From: Tsuneonella aeria
GTDB taxonomy: Bacteria > Pseudomonadota > Alphaproteobacteria > Sphingomonadales > Sphingomonadaceae
Direction: 5' to 3'
Assembly (NCBI RefSeq): GCF_009827495.1
Contig: NZ_WTZA01000001.1
Span: 1,116,001-1,180,000, forward strand
DNA length: 64,000 nt
Shown: positions 33,484 to 42,016 of the stretch, piece by piece
How positions within the stretch are numbered: the stretch's first letter is position 1
How the letters are laid out: each line of letters begins with the position of its first letter
Notes under the pieces: generated by a model
What the model was told of the DNA's origin: nothing
The model's database searches: none
Seen by the model: the letters and a program-made list of their open reading frames with translations, nothing else
Made by a program: the position numbers and the translations under genes

Positions 33484-34069
33484 CGAGCAGGCCCTTGGTG
33501 CTGGGAACGGCCCCGCCCTTTCGCGGATCGCGCTCCACCGCCTGGCGCATTGCCCGGGCAAAGCCTTTAAAGATCGCTTCGCAGATGTGGTGGTTGTTCG
33601 TGCCGTAGAGCAACTCGACGTGCAGCGTAATGCCGCAGGCCTGGGCAACCGAATGGAACCAGTGCTCGACAAGCTCGGTATCCCATTCGCCCAGCTTTTC
33701 CTGGCTGAAACCTGCGCGCCAGACGAGGTAGGGGCGACCCGAGATGTCGAGCGCGACGCGCACCAGCGTTTCATCCATCGGAGAAAATGCCTGCCCGTAC
33801 CTGCCGATGCCGCCCTTGTCGCCGAGCGCCTGCAGCAGCGCCTGGCCCAATGCGATCGCGCTGTCTTCGGTCGTGTGATGCTGGTCGACGTGGAGGTCGC
33901 CGTCGACCGTCATCGTGACATCGATCAGCGAATGGCGGCTTAACTGTTCCACCATATGGTCGAGGAAACCGATACCGGTGGACACGGCGTAGGTTCCGGT
34001 CCCGTCGAGATTGACGGTCACCGCGATGGAAGTTTCGCTGGTCTTTCGCTCGATCCGGCCGGTGCGCAT
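33476..34069 (-). CDS. hisB: Imidazoleglycerol-phosphate dehydratase HisB
   Basis: HisB dehydrates imidazole glycerol phosphate to imidazole acetol phosphate. The 197-residue monofunctional form (no phosphatase domain) has the metal-binding motifs [38 protein letters not shown] and [18 protein letters not shown]. The ATG at 34069 ([10 protein letters not shown]) is the proper start. It is the first gene of the his block; the 113 bases to the divergent sspB gene must hold the promoter. I saw no leader peptide rich in histidine codons. Confidence 0.97.
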   Translation of the reverse strand: MRTGRIERKTSETSIAVTVNLDGTGTYAVSTGIGFLDHMVEQLSRHSLIDVTMTVDGDLHVDQHHTTEDSAIALGQALLQALGDKGGIGRYGQAFSPMDETLVRVALDISGRPYLVWRAGFSQEKLGEWDTELVEHWFHSVAQACGITLHVELLYGTNNHHICEAIFKGFARAMRQAVERDPRKGGAVPSTKGLLGG

Positions 34070-34182
34070 GACGCCGGCTATACGGCGGCGCGGACGGGGC
34101 GCAAGCGTTGACCGCGTCCCCAGGCTTCCCACCTCCAATTGCGGCTTGACCAGCCGCCAAGGCCCCGCCACCTGTGCGGACG

Positions 34183-34686
34183 ATGAGCGACGACACACCC
34201 GACAGCCTGATCCCCTACGATGAAATTGTGCAGGAAGCCCTGCGCGCCGTGGTCGGCCGCGTGCTCGGCGCCGTGCAGGCGGCGGGCAGCGAATTGCCCG
34301 GCAATCACCATTTCTACATTACCTTCAAGACCGGCGCCCCGGGAGTCACAGTCCCCCCGCACTTGCGCGAACGCTTCCCCGACGAGATGACGATCGTGCT
34401 TCAGAACAAGTTCTGGGACCTCGCGGTGGGCGAAGATGGCTTCACCGTCAGCCTCACCTTCAACCAGGTGCCGGCGAAGCTCGACATTCCCTATGGCGCG
34501 ATCACCGCGTTCGTGGACCCGGCGGTCGACTTCGGCCTGCAGTTCCAAGCCACTGTGGCGGACATGGCGCCCGAGGCACATGAGGAAGCGGAAAACGACG
34601 GCCCGGAACGCGGCCCCCATCCGGCCGTTAAGGAAGCGGACGACGGATCGAACGTCGTGACGGTCGACTTCGGCCGCAAGAAATAA
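34183..34686 (+). CDS. sspB: SspB-like ClpXP adaptor (alphaproteobacterial type)
   Basis: SspB tethers ssrA-tagged and other substrates to ClpX. The 167-residue protein has the core fold motifs [54 protein letters not shown] and VDFGLQF, then an acidic linker and the C-terminal ClpX-binding tail [10 protein letters not shown]. The tail matches the XB motif known in alpha SspB. Its partners clpX and clpP are in the same window. The ATG at 34183 is chosen over an in-frame ATG three codons upstream because it matches the usual N-terminus. Confidence 0.9.
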   Translation: MSDDTPDSLIPYDEIVQEALRAVVGRVLGAVQAAGSELPGNHHFYITFKTGAPGVTVPPHLRERFPDEMTIVLQNKFWDLAVGEDGFTVSLTFNQVPAKLDIPYGAITAFVDPAVDFGLQFQATVADMAPEAHEEAENDGPERGPHPAVKEADDGSNVVTVDFGRKK

Positions 34687-34726
34687 CCGCGCGGCGTGAT
34701 GCCGCTTCGACTTGAGGGGCGGGACC

Positions 34727-35167
34727 ATGGCGCGAAAAGCGGGACCTATCCAGTCTGACGAATCGGCCGAAGCGGCCGGCGGGATCAGCGATGCCGGTGG
34801 CGAGGTGCTTACCCGCCTGACCGGCACCAGCCTCAAGGTCCCGGGCCCGAGCGTCAACCCGGCAACCAACCTCCTGATCAACGATATCGCCATCCGCGCC
34901 GGCGGGCGGCTGATCCGCCACACGCTGGAAAAGGGCCTGCTGCGCGGCCGCTATGGCGGCACCGGTGCGAAGGCGATCGTTGAAAACCGCTCCCTCACCC
35001 GCTCCATCGTGAGCGGTCTGCTCGCCCGGTACGCCACCCGTTCGGTACCCGGCGCAGTGCTGATCGGGGGCGGCCTCGTTGCCAAGACGCTGTTCGATCG
35101 CGGCCGCAAGAGTGCTGCCGCGCGGCGCTCGGGCGACCGATCCCTGCGCAAGATGGCCGAGGATTGA
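34727..35167 (+). CDS. Hypothetical basic protein
   Basis: This 146-residue protein has a variable N-terminus (MARKAGPIQSDESAEAAGG) and a more regular C-terminal half with VPGPSVNPATNLLINDIAIR, GRLIRHTLEKGLL and VPGAVLIGGGLVAKTLFDRGR. One weak hydrophobic stretch (SVPGAVLIGGGLVAKTLF) could pair with a membrane or another protein. It lies 40 bases after sspB and 48 before gmk in the same direction. I do not recognise a characterised family; similar proteins probably occur in related genomes. Confidence 0.7.
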   Translation: MARKAGPIQSDESAEAAGGISDAGGEVLTRLTGTSLKVPGPSVNPATNLLINDIAIRAGGRLIRHTLEKGLLRGRYGGTGAKAIVENRSLTRSIVSGLLARYATRSVPGAVLIGGGLVAKTLFDRGRKSAAARRSGDRSLRKMAED

Positions 35168-35215
35168 GGCACGTCCGGGCTTGATTTGTCGCGCTTGCCT
35201 GGCGCAGGAGCGGGC

Positions 35216-35863
35216 ATGGCTGGCGAACCGGGATCGACGAATGCGCTCAAGCGGCGCGGGCTCTTGTTCGTCTTGTCGTCACCTTCGGGGGCCGGCAAGA
35301 CCACGATCAGCCGGATGCTGCTTTCCGATCCAGAAATAAAGCTTTCGGTCAGCGTCACCACCCGCGCGCCGCGCCCGGGCGAAGTGGACGGGATCCATTA
35401 CCATTTCGTCACCGACGAGGAATTCGACCGCTGCGTCGAAGAGGACGACTTCTACGAGTGGGCCCACGTTTTCGGTCACCGCTATGGCACGCCCAAGGGG
35501 CGCATCCGCGCGGGCCTGAAGGAAGGGCAGGATTTCCTGTTCGACATCGACTGGCAGGGCACCCAGCAGCTCTACCAGAAGGACCAGCAGGACGTGGTCC
35601 GCGTGTTCATCCTGCCCCCCAGCATCGAGGAGTTGCGCCGACGGCTCGAATCGCGCCAGACCGACAGCCCCGCCGTGATCGAAGCGCGCATGGAGCGTGC
35701 ACGGGCGGAAATCAGTCACTGGGACGCGTACGATTACGTCATCATCAACGACGATGTAGACGCCTGCTTTGGCAAGGTGCGCGAGATCCTCCACGCCGAA
35801 CGGCGCAAACGGCAACGGCAGACCGGCCTCATCCCGTTCGTTCGCGAATTGATGGGCAGCTGA
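35216..35863 (+). CDS. gmk: Guanylate kinase
   Basis: Gmk phosphorylates GMP to GDP and so feeds GTP and (p)ppGpp synthesis. From ATG 35216 it has 215 residues, with the P-loop PSGAGKTT at 23-30, the GMP-binding region VSVTTRAPRPGEVDGIHYHF and the lid region with RLESRQTDSPAVIEARMERA. An AGGAG stretch lies six bases before this ATG; an in-frame ATG ten codons earlier lacks this. It ends 26 bases before the stop of the convergent DUF885 gene. Confidence 0.96.
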   Translation: MAGEPGSTNALKRRGLLFVLSSPSGAGKTTISRMLLSDPEIKLSVSVTTRAPRPGEVDGIHYHFVTDEEFDRCVEEDDFYEWAHVFGHRYGTPKGRIRAGLKEGQDFLFDIDWQGTQQLYQKDQQDVVRVFILPPSIEELRRRLESRQTDSPAVIEARMERARAEISHWDAYDYVIINDDVDACFGKVREILHAERRKRQRQTGLIPFVRELMGS

Positions 35864-35889
35864 ACGGGTAAGCTGCTGCCGGCCATCGA

Positions 35890-37647
35890 TCAGTCGTAGG
35901 TCACCCCCGGCAATCCCTGTCCGCCGTCCGCGACGAAGGCATCGATCCGCGCCTCCAGTTCCGACAACGGAACCGAGCCCAGCGCCAGCACGGTATCGTG
36001 GAATTTGCGAATGTCGAAGCGTTCACCCAGCGCGCCCTCCGCCTTGGTGCGCAGCCGGCGGATCGTCATCTCGCCCAGCTTGTAGGCCGGTGCCTGCCCG
36101 GGCCAAGAGATGTACCGGTCCACCTCGGTTTCCACCTCGTGCCGCGACAGGGCGGTGCGATCGGCAAGATAGGCGATCGCCTTGTCCCGGCTCCAGCCAT
36201 AATGGTGGATGCCCGGATCGATAACCAGCCGCACCGCGCGCCACATCTCATAGCTCAGTCGGCCGAACCTTTCGTAAGGCGTGCGATAGATCCCCATCTC
36301 CTCGCCCAGGAATTCGGTGTAGAGGCCCCAGCCTTCACCCATGCCGGAGAAGTAGAGATTGCGGCGGAATGCCGGTGTGTCGCCCACCTCGCGCTGGAAC
36401 GCCATCTGGAAGCTGTGCCCCGGCGCGCATTCATGGAGCGTCAGCGCCGGGATATTGTACAGCGGCCGGGTCGGAAGATCGTGGGTGTTCATCTGGCACG
36501 AACCAAGACCGCCACGCCCGGCGGTGTAAAACGGCGCGATGGCCGCCGCCACGGGCCGGATTTCGAACCGCCGGCGGGGCAGGAAACCGAAGTAATCGGC
36601 GATCTTCCCGTCCACCCGCTTGGCGACATAGGACGATACGCCCATCAGTTCGTCCGGCGTGCGGGCGGTGAACTGCGGGTCCGTCCGCAGCCGCTCGTTG
36701 AAGTCGGCTATCGTGCCCGAAAAGCCGACTTCCGCCATGACCTTGCCCATCTCGCCCTCGATCCGCGCGACTTCGGCAAGGCCGGTCCGATGGATCTGCT
36801 CGGGCGTCATGTCGAGCGTCGTGTATTGGCGCAGCTGCTGGGCGTAATAGGCTTTGCCGTTCGGCATGGCTTCGGCGGCCAGAGTCTTGCGGGCGCGCGG
36901 CAGGTATTCGCCGCGAAGGAAGGCCAACGTTTCGGAATATGCGGGCACCACGCTGCCCGAGATCGCCGCGCGTCCGGCGGCCATCAGACGCGTGCGATCC
37001 GCTTCCGAAAAACGCGCGGGCATCTGGGTAAAGGCCTTCCAGAACGGGCTTTTCTCCGGCGCGTCGACGACGTTTGCCGCCAGCGATGCCTCGCGCCCGG
37101 CCAGGGTGACGGCCGGCACGCTGAATCCGCGCCGCAACCCGGCACGGGCGTTGGCGATCTGTTCCCGGAAATAGCGCGGTAGCGCGTTCATCCGTGCAAT
37201 GTAGTCTTCGTATTCCTTGACCGTCTGGAAGCCCGTTGGCGCATCCCAGTAAGTCCAGAAATTGGAATCGCTGTCGAACGGCATTTCCCATTCGGCAAAG
37301 CGCGCGTCCTCGATCGTTTCGGTAAGCGCCGCGTGGAGTACGGCCGCATTGACCCGTTCCTTAAGGCTTAAAGCGCTGCGATCGATCCGGGCGAGCCGCG
37401 TGCGGAACGCCTCTGCCCGCGCCGCGCGGGCGCGTTGCGCCTCCGGGGTCGCGGAAGGGATCGTGCCGCCCTGCTCGACGGATCCGTCAACCTTCTCTGT
37501 CCAGCCGTACTCGGCAAGCTGCCATTGCCAATACTCGCCGTAGAGCGCTCGCAATGCGGTATCGGCGGACGGAAGTGAGGCGTTCTGCGCCGCCGCGGGA
37601 GTGGCGAAGGCAAGGGCTGCGGCAAACGCGATGACGGCTTGTTTCAT
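35890..37647 (-). CDS. Exported DUF885 family peptidase-like protein
   Basis: From the ATG at 37647 the protein has 585 residues and a signal peptide (MKQAVIAFAAALAFATPAAA). The DUF885 domain has a zinc-peptidase-like stretch LTLHECAPGHSFQMAF (HExxxxH-type, with Glu) plus YSGMGEGWGLYTEFLGEE. These resemble M32-like or other gluzincin-like metallopeptidases, so peptidase activity is likely, but characterised members are few. The enzyme should act in the periplasm. An in-frame ATG 12 codons upstream would add basic residues ahead of the signal and is less likely. Confidence 0.87.
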   Translation of the reverse strand: MKQAVIAFAAALAFATPAAAQNASLPSADTALRALYGEYWQWQLAEYGWTEKVDGSVEQGGTIPSATPEAQRARAARAEAFRTRLARIDRSALSLKERVNAAVLHAALTETIEDARFAEWEMPFDSDSNFWTYWDAPTGFQTVKEYEDYIARMNALPRYFREQIANARAGLRRGFSVPAVTLAGREASLAANVVDAPEKSPFWKAFTQMPARFSEADRTRLMAAGRAAISGSVVPAYSETLAFLRGEYLPRARKTLAAEAMPNGKAYYAQQLRQYTTLDMTPEQIHRTGLAEVARIEGEMGKVMAEVGFSGTIADFNERLRTDPQFTARTPDELMGVSSYVAKRVDGKIADYFGFLPRRRFEIRPVAAAIAPFYTAGRGGLGSCQMNTHDLPTRPLYNIPALTLHECAPGHSFQMAFQREVGDTPAFRRNLYFSGMGEGWGLYTEFLGEEMGIYRTPYERFGRLSYEMWRAVRLVIDPGIHHYGWSRDKAIAYLADRTALSRHEVETEVDRYISWPGQAPAYKLGEMTIRRLRTKAEGALGERFDIRKFHDTVLALGSVPLSELEARIDAFVADGGQGLPGVTYD

Positions 37648-37768
37648 GGCGGCTTTCCTGCGGCCGGGCAGGTTCGGTGTCAAATGCAGGTTCCGGTTAA
37701 ATGTATTTTCCTACACCAACCAATTTGGTTACTCCTGACTTCCCTTCCCCGCATCCCGAGGACAGACC

Positions 37769-38182
37769 ATGACCTTTCTCGACACGCTCGTCGGCCCGCT
37801 CACGTCCATCATCGACAAGGTCATTCCCGACAAGGAGGCCCGGGCCCGTGCAAAGCTCGCCCTGCTCGAACTGGAGGGTACGCATGAGCTTCGCCGGATC
37901 GAGACACAGCTTTCGGCCATCATCGCGGAGGCGAATTCGCAGGACCCGTGGACCAGCCGCGCGCGCCCCAGCTTCCTTTACGTGATGTATGCGATGATCC
38001 TCGCTGCCCTGCCGATCGGCTTGCTTTCGATGCTGTACCCGCAGGCCGCGACGCAGATCGCCGGCGCGATCACCGCCTACTTGCGCGGACTGCCGGACGA
38101 GCTCTACGCCCTCTTCGGCACCGGCTACCTCGGCTATACGGCGGCACGCCAGTGGGGGAAAATCAAGGGGGTGGAGACTTGA
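37769..38182 (+). CDS. Gene-transfer-agent-type 3TM holin
   Basis: The 137-residue protein starts MTFLDTLVGPLTSIIDKVIP, has a charged helical part (ARARAKLALLELEGTHEL), then PWTSRARPSFLYVMYAMILAA with two or three hydrophobic segments and the end YTAARQWGKIKG. This matches the 3TM holin family linked to release of gene transfer agents in Rhodobacter. Holins form inner-membrane holes that let an endolysin reach the wall. No capsid, endolysin or other phage genes are near. A GAGGA stretch before the ATG supports the start. Confidence 0.78.
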   Translation: MTFLDTLVGPLTSIIDKVIPDKEARARAKLALLELEGTHELRRIETQLSAIIAEANSQDPWTSRARPSFLYVMYAMILAALPIGLLSMLYPQAATQIAGAITAYLRGLPDELYALFGTGYLGYTAARQWGKIKGVET

Positions 38183-38269
38183 GTGGCTCCTCCCAGGACC
38201 GTGTAACACCCGGTCTACGCGCCGGGGCGCCGGGCTTGCCAGCCGTTCCCGGCAGCTTATTGAAGCGGC

Positions 38270-38704
38270 ATGTCCAACCTCGTCTACGTCCTCAACGGCC
38301 CTAACCTCAACCTCCTCGGTACACGTCAACCGGAGATTTACGGCAGCCAGACGCTCGACGATATCGCGGGCATGCTGGAAGACCGCGCCCGCGACCTGGG
38401 GCTGGAGGTCGACGTGCGCCAGTCCAATCACGAAGGCCACCTGGTGGACTGGCTGCACGAGGCGCGGGCAGACGGGGCCAAGGCGGTCCTGCTCAACGCC
38501 GGCGCTTACACGCACACCTCGATCGCCCTGCTCGATGCCATCCTCGCGATCGGCGTGCCGGTGATCGAGGTGCACTTGTCGGACCCGCTGACCCGCGAAC
38601 CGTTCCGGCACGTCAGCTACGTCGGCATGGGTGCGGTCGACGCGGTGAAAGGACTGGGCGCGCAAGGCTATGTCGTGGCGCTTGAAAAGGCCGCGGCGCT
38701 CTAG
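38270..38704 (+). CDS. aroQ: Type II 3-dehydroquinate dehydratase
   Basis: AroQ performs the third step of the shikimate pathway. The 144-residue protein is full length with VYVLNGPNLNLLGTRQPEIYG (with the catalytic Tyr of the flexible loop), QSNHEGHLVDWLHEAR, LLNAGAYTHTSIALLDA and VIEVHLSDPLTREPFRHVSY. It lies 87 bases after the holin gene and 80 before accB, in the same direction; aroQ-accB-accC is a common order. Confidence 0.96.
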   Translation: MSNLVYVLNGPNLNLLGTRQPEIYGSQTLDDIAGMLEDRARDLGLEVDVRQSNHEGHLVDWLHEARADGAKAVLLNAGAYTHTSIALLDAILAIGVPVIEVHLSDPLTREPFRHVSYVGMGAVDAVKGLGAQGYVVALEKAAAL

Positions 38705-38784
38705 CGGATGGTGTGACGCCCCACACTTGCCAGCGCCGCATCGCCCGCGCATAGGCACGCGTTCGAAATCACGAGAGGCAGGCC

Positions 38785-39306
38785 ATGAGCCAAGACAAGG
38801 GCGATGCCGGGCGCACCCGCGGCATGAACGTCGATACCGCACTGGTGCGCGAGCTGGCTGAACTGCTCGCGGAAACCGGATTGACCGAAATCGAGGTAGA
38901 GGACGGCGACCGCAAGGTGCGCGTCGCTCGCGGCGGCGGATCGCCGATGGCGCAATTCAGCCCCGCGCAGATTGCCGCGATCGGCATGGCTGAAAGCACG
39001 CAGGCGCCCGCAGGCGGCCAGACCGGTGCGGCACCCGCTGCTGCGCCTGTTGCGGATGGGGCCGCAGCCGTGGCCGGCGCGCTCAAATCCCCCATGGTGG
39101 GCACCGCCTATCTCACCCCCGAACCCGGCGCGGCGCCTTTCATCAAGGTGGGTGACACCGTAAACCAGGGTCAGACACTTCTGATTATCGAGGCGATGAA
39201 GGTGATGAACCCGATCACCGCGGACAAGGCCGGGACCATCCAGTCGATCCTAGTGGAGCACGCGCAGCCGGTCGAATTCGACCAACCCCTGGTCGTGATC
39301 GGCTGA
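38785..39306 (+). CDS. accB: Biotin carboxyl carrier protein of acetyl-CoA carboxylase
   Basis: AccB carries the biotin moved between AccC and the carboxyltransferase in the first step of fatty acid synthesis. The 173-residue protein has the biotinyl-lysine Lys139 in [11 protein letters not shown], the thumb region [12 protein letters not shown] before it, an Ala/Pro-rich linker (about 70-100) and an N-terminal helical part ([19 protein letters not shown]). A GAGAGG stretch before the ATG at 38785 supports this start; Met14 is an alternative. accC follows after seven bases. Confidence 0.96.
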   Translation: MSQDKGDAGRTRGMNVDTALVRELAELLAETGLTEIEVEDGDRKVRVARGGGSPMAQFSPAQIAAIGMAESTQAPAGGQTGAAPAAAPVADGAAAVAGALKSPMVGTAYLTPEPGAAPFIKVGDTVNQGQTLLIIEAMKVMNPITADKAGTIQSILVEHAQPVEFDQPLVVIG

Positions 39307-39313
39307 ACGCGCG

Positions 39314-40663
39314 ATGGGGATTCGCCGCATACTGATCGCCAACCGCGGCGAGATCGCCCTGCGCATTCACCGCGCGGCACATGAAATGGGCATCGAGACG
39401 GTGGCGGTCCACTCCACCGCGGATGCCGACGCCATGCATGTCCGCCTGGCCGACCATGCCGTATGCATCGGCCCGCCCCCGGCGGCCGACAGCTATCTCA
39501 ATGTCGCCGCGATCATCTCGGCCGCCGAGATCGCGCACTGCGACGCGATCCACCCAGGCTACGGATTCCTGAGCGAAAACGCCAAGTTCGCGGAGATCGT
39601 GGAGGCGCACGACATTACGTGGATCGGCCCCAAGCCGGAACACATCGTGACGATGGGCGACAAAGTGCAGGCCAAGCGTACGGCCGGCGCCCTGGGCCTT
39701 CCCCTCGTCCCCGGCAGCGACGGCGCGGTGAGCGAACTTGCCGAGGCGCGGCGCATCGCCGCCGAGATCGGCTATCCCGTCATCATCAAGGCTGCGAGCG
39801 GCGGCGGCGGCCGCGGGATGAAAGTATGTGTCGAAGAGAATTCTCTTGAGGCCCTGATGCAGCAGGCCGGGAGCGAAGCGAAGGCCGCCTTCGGCGACGC
39901 AACGGTCTATATCGAAAAATATCTCGGCAATCCGCGCCACATCGAATTCCAGATCTTCGGCGACGGGCGTGGCAACGCCGTGCACCTCGGCGAGCGTGAT
40001 TGCTCGCTCCAGCGCCGCCACCAGAAAGTGCTGGAAGAAGCGCCATCGCCGGTGATCACCGAGGCGGAACGGGCGCGGATGGGTGAGGTCTGCGCCCGGG
40101 CCATGGCCGACATGGGCTATCGCGGCGCGGGGACGATCGAATTCCTGTGGGAAAACGGCGAGTTCTATTTCATCGAAATGAACACCCGCCTGCAGGTGGA
40201 ACACCCCGTCACCGAAATGATCACCGGTATCGATCTGGTGCGGGAACAGATTCGCATCGCGGACGGCAAGGACCTGTCGTTCAGTCAGGACGACATCACC
40301 TTCACCGGCCACGCGATCGAATGCCGCATAAACGCCGAGGATGCCTTCACCTTCGCGCCCAGTCCGGGCCTGGTGACCGCGTACCACGCCGCGGGCGGCA
40401 TGCACGTGCGCGTCGATAGCGGGCTCTACGCGGGCTATCGGATTCCGCCGTACTACGACAGCATGATTGCCAAGCTGATCGTCTATGGCCGCACCCGCGA
40501 ACGCTGCATCATGCGGCTGCGCCGTGCGCTGGAGGAGATGGTGGTCGAAGGCGTAAAGACTTCGATACCGCTCCACCAGGAACTGATCCGCCAGGCCGAC
40601 GTGCTTTCGGGTGACTATTCGATCAAGTGGCTGGAGGAATGGCTGCAGGACCGAGAGGGCTGA
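39314..40663 (+). CDS. accC: Biotin carboxylase subunit of acetyl-CoA carboxylase
   Basis: AccC carboxylates biotin on AccB using ATP and bicarbonate. The 449-residue ATP-grasp enzyme has LIANRGEIALRIHRAAHE at the N-terminus, the HPGYGFLSENA motif, the Gly-rich ATP loop KAASGGGGRGMKV, and FIEMNTRLQVEHPVTEMITG with the catalytic Arg in that region. It is the last gene of the aroQ-accB-accC run. A strong hairpin follows, shared with the convergent gene. Confidence 0.97.
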   Translation: MGIRRILIANRGEIALRIHRAAHEMGIETVAVHSTADADAMHVRLADHAVCIGPPPAADSYLNVAAIISAAEIAHCDAIHPGYGFLSENAKFAEIVEAHDITWIGPKPEHIVTMGDKVQAKRTAGALGLPLVPGSDGAVSELAEARRIAAEIGYPVIIKAASGGGGRGMKVCVEENSLEALMQQAGSEAKAAFGDATVYIEKYLGNPRHIEFQIFGDGRGNAVHLGERDCSLQRRHQKVLEEAPSPVITEAERARMGEVCARAMADMGYRGAGTIEFLWENGEFYFIEMNTRLQVEHPVTEMITGIDLVREQIRIADGKDLSFSQDDITFTGHAIECRINAEDAFTFAPSPGLVTAYHAAGGMHVRVDSGLYAGYRIPPYYDSMIAKLIVYGRTRERCIMRLRRALEEMVVEGVKTSIPLHQELIRQADVLSGDYSIKWLEEWLQDREG

Positions 40664-40679
40664 CCCCTAAGGTCCGCGC

Positions 40680-40715
40680 AAAAAAGGGAGGCGCGCCCGG
40701 ATCGGCCCGCCTCCC
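40680..40715 (-). terminator. Intrinsic terminator between accC and the stress-protein gene
   Basis: An 8-bp perfect stem (GGGAGGCG at 40686-40693 with CGCCTCCC at 40708-40715) has a run of six A on its left, giving a T-tract on the minus strand. It fits termination of the minus-strand gene ending at 40736. On the plus strand only CTCTT follows, so it may also work weakly for accC. Confidence 0.75.
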
Positions 40716-40735
40716 CTCTTGCAAACGCGCGTTTG

Positions 40736-41254
40736 TCAGTATTCGCGCGGGCGGCTGCGGTTGTGGCCGCCGGCGCCGTACATCACTTCGGCCGTTCGGC
40801 CCGGGTCGTAGCCCGACGTTTCATCGTCCACCGACATGAACACTGCGCCATCCTTCATCCGCGGGCTGTAGTATTCGACATCGTCGTCATCGACACCGTG
40901 GCCTTTCAGCACTTCGTTGACCGAGCCGAACACCGCGCCGGCAAGCGCGCCAACGCCCATGGCGCCCGGAACCGCCGACGAGGCGATCGCGCCTGCCGCG
41001 ACGAGCGGGCCGACGCCCGGGATCGCCAGTGCCGCTACGCCGAGGCCGGCACCCAGTGCGCCGCCGCCAAGGATGCCGCGCAGGAGATTGGTGTGCTCTT
41101 CATCCGTCACGTTACCGTCGGCGTCGGTCGTGGTCGTGGTCCGGCCGTGATGCGCGACGATCGAGATCGAATCGTCACGCACGCCGGCGGAACGCAAGTC
41201 GTTCACCGCGCGCGTGGCATGTTCGTGGCTGTCGAATATAGCGTGTGTGGGCAT
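40736..41254 (-). CDS. General-stress-type small protein with Gly-rich hydrophobic core
   Basis: The 172-residue protein begins MPTHAIFDSHEHATRAVNDL, like the YflT/general-stress N-terminal domain that follows an N-terminal strand and helix, then has a Thr/Asp stretch (TTTTTDADGNVTDEEH), a Gly/Ala-rich segment (about 57-113, LLRGILGGGALGAGLGVAAL and so on) and a Tyr/Asp/Arg tail. The Gly/Ala segment resembles the Glycine-zipper part of related proteins. An AAGGAGA stretch before the ATG is a strong ribosome-binding site. A possible general-stress sigma promoter is seen upstream. Confidence 0.7.
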   Translation of the reverse strand: MPTHAIFDSHEHATRAVNDLRSAGVRDDSISIVAHHGRTTTTTDADGNVTDEEHTNLLRGILGGGALGAGLGVAALAIPGVGPLVAAGAIASSAVPGAMGVGALAGAVFGSVNEVLKGHGVDDDDVEYYSPRMKDGAVFMSVDDETSGYDPGRTAEVMYGAGGHNRSRPREY

Positions 41255-41282
41255 GCGACTCTCCTTTGTTGGTCACATTCCC

Positions 41283-41307
41283 AAACCCTGGGGCAGCGTT
41301 GCGTTCC
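41283..41307 (-). promoter_or_regulatory. Possible EcfG-type general stress promoter
   Basis: On the minus strand GGAAC (41307-41303) is followed after 15 bases by GGTT, or after 16 by GTTT. The known alphaproteobacterial EcfG consensus is GGAAC, 16-17 bases, CGTT. The fit is good at -35 and imperfect at -10. The predicted start would be about 20 bases before the stress-protein ATG at 41254. Confidence 0.35.
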
Positions 41308-41340
41308 GCCCCCGCGGCGCAATGCGCCCGGCCGCGCGAT

Positions 41341-41808
41341 TTAATCGCCGAGCGGCACGCCCGGTTCGTGCTTGGCGGTGCGGATCGTCAGCGAAGTCTT
41401 TACACTGTCCACGTTGGGTGCCGGTGTCAGCTTGCTGGTGAGAAATTCCTGGAAGCTCTGCAGGTCCTGGCTGACGATCTTGAGGATGAAGTCGATCTCC
41501 CCGTTGAGCATGTGGCATTCGCGCACTTCGGGCAGGGACTTCATGTGGTCCTCGAACTCGCGCAGGCTGGTTTCGGCCTGGCTTTTCAGGCTGACCATGG
41601 CGAACACGGTGATCGCGAAGCCGAGTTTCGACGGGTCGAGGTCGGCGTGGTATCCGCGGATCACGCCTTCTTCTTCGAGGCTGCGCACCCGGCGAAGGCA
41701 CGGCGGCGCGGTCAGCCCGACGCGGCTGGCGAGCTCCACGTTGGTAACCCGGCCTTCCTGCTGCAATTCAGACAAGAGTTTCCGGTCGATATCGTCCAGA
41801 TTGGCCAT
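41341..41808 (-). CDS. Lrp/AsnC family transcriptional regulator
   Basis: This 155-residue protein has an N-terminal winged helix (LDDIDRKLLSELQQEGRVTNVELASRVGLTAPPCLRR) and a C-terminal RAM/effector domain (AITVFAMVSLKSQAE, VRECHMLNGEIDFILKI). The RAM domain usually binds amino acids. The ATG at 41808 is preferred to one 32 codons upstream. The 208 bases to the divergent kinase gene, which have AT-rich stretches (GCTAATTTTATTG), likely hold its promoter. No target can be named. Confidence 0.92.
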   Translation of the reverse strand: MANLDDIDRKLLSELQQEGRVTNVELASRVGLTAPPCLRRVRSLEEEGVIRGYHADLDPSKLGFAITVFAMVSLKSQAETSLREFEDHMKSLPEVRECHMLNGEIDFILKIVSQDLQSFQEFLTSKLTPAPNVDSVKTSLTIRTAKHEPGVPLGD

Positions 41809-42016
41809 GCGCGCGCCCCCGCGAAGTGATAGTCCGATATACAGTCGGGCAAGAAAGCAGCGCGTCGGAACGCTGCCTGCTAATTTTATTGTTTGTGCCA
41901 GCAATTGTCTCGGTTTGCAACGCGTCCCACATGGGCCTGTCCGGCCTTCCGCCGCATGGTAGCGGGCCCATTCGCATTAACCGCGTTCGAAACGGTTTAG
42001 GTTTAGACGGAGCGCC

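Noticed and set aside
37718-37730. AACCAATTTGGTT inverted repeat before the holin gene
   Set aside because: A 6-bp arm repeat in a 120-base AT-rich gap is too weak to call an operator without conservation data.
37769-38182. Prophage remnant suggested by the holin
   Set aside because: Neighbouring genes are housekeeping (DUF885, aroQ, accBC) and no phage structural, lysis or integrase gene is seen.
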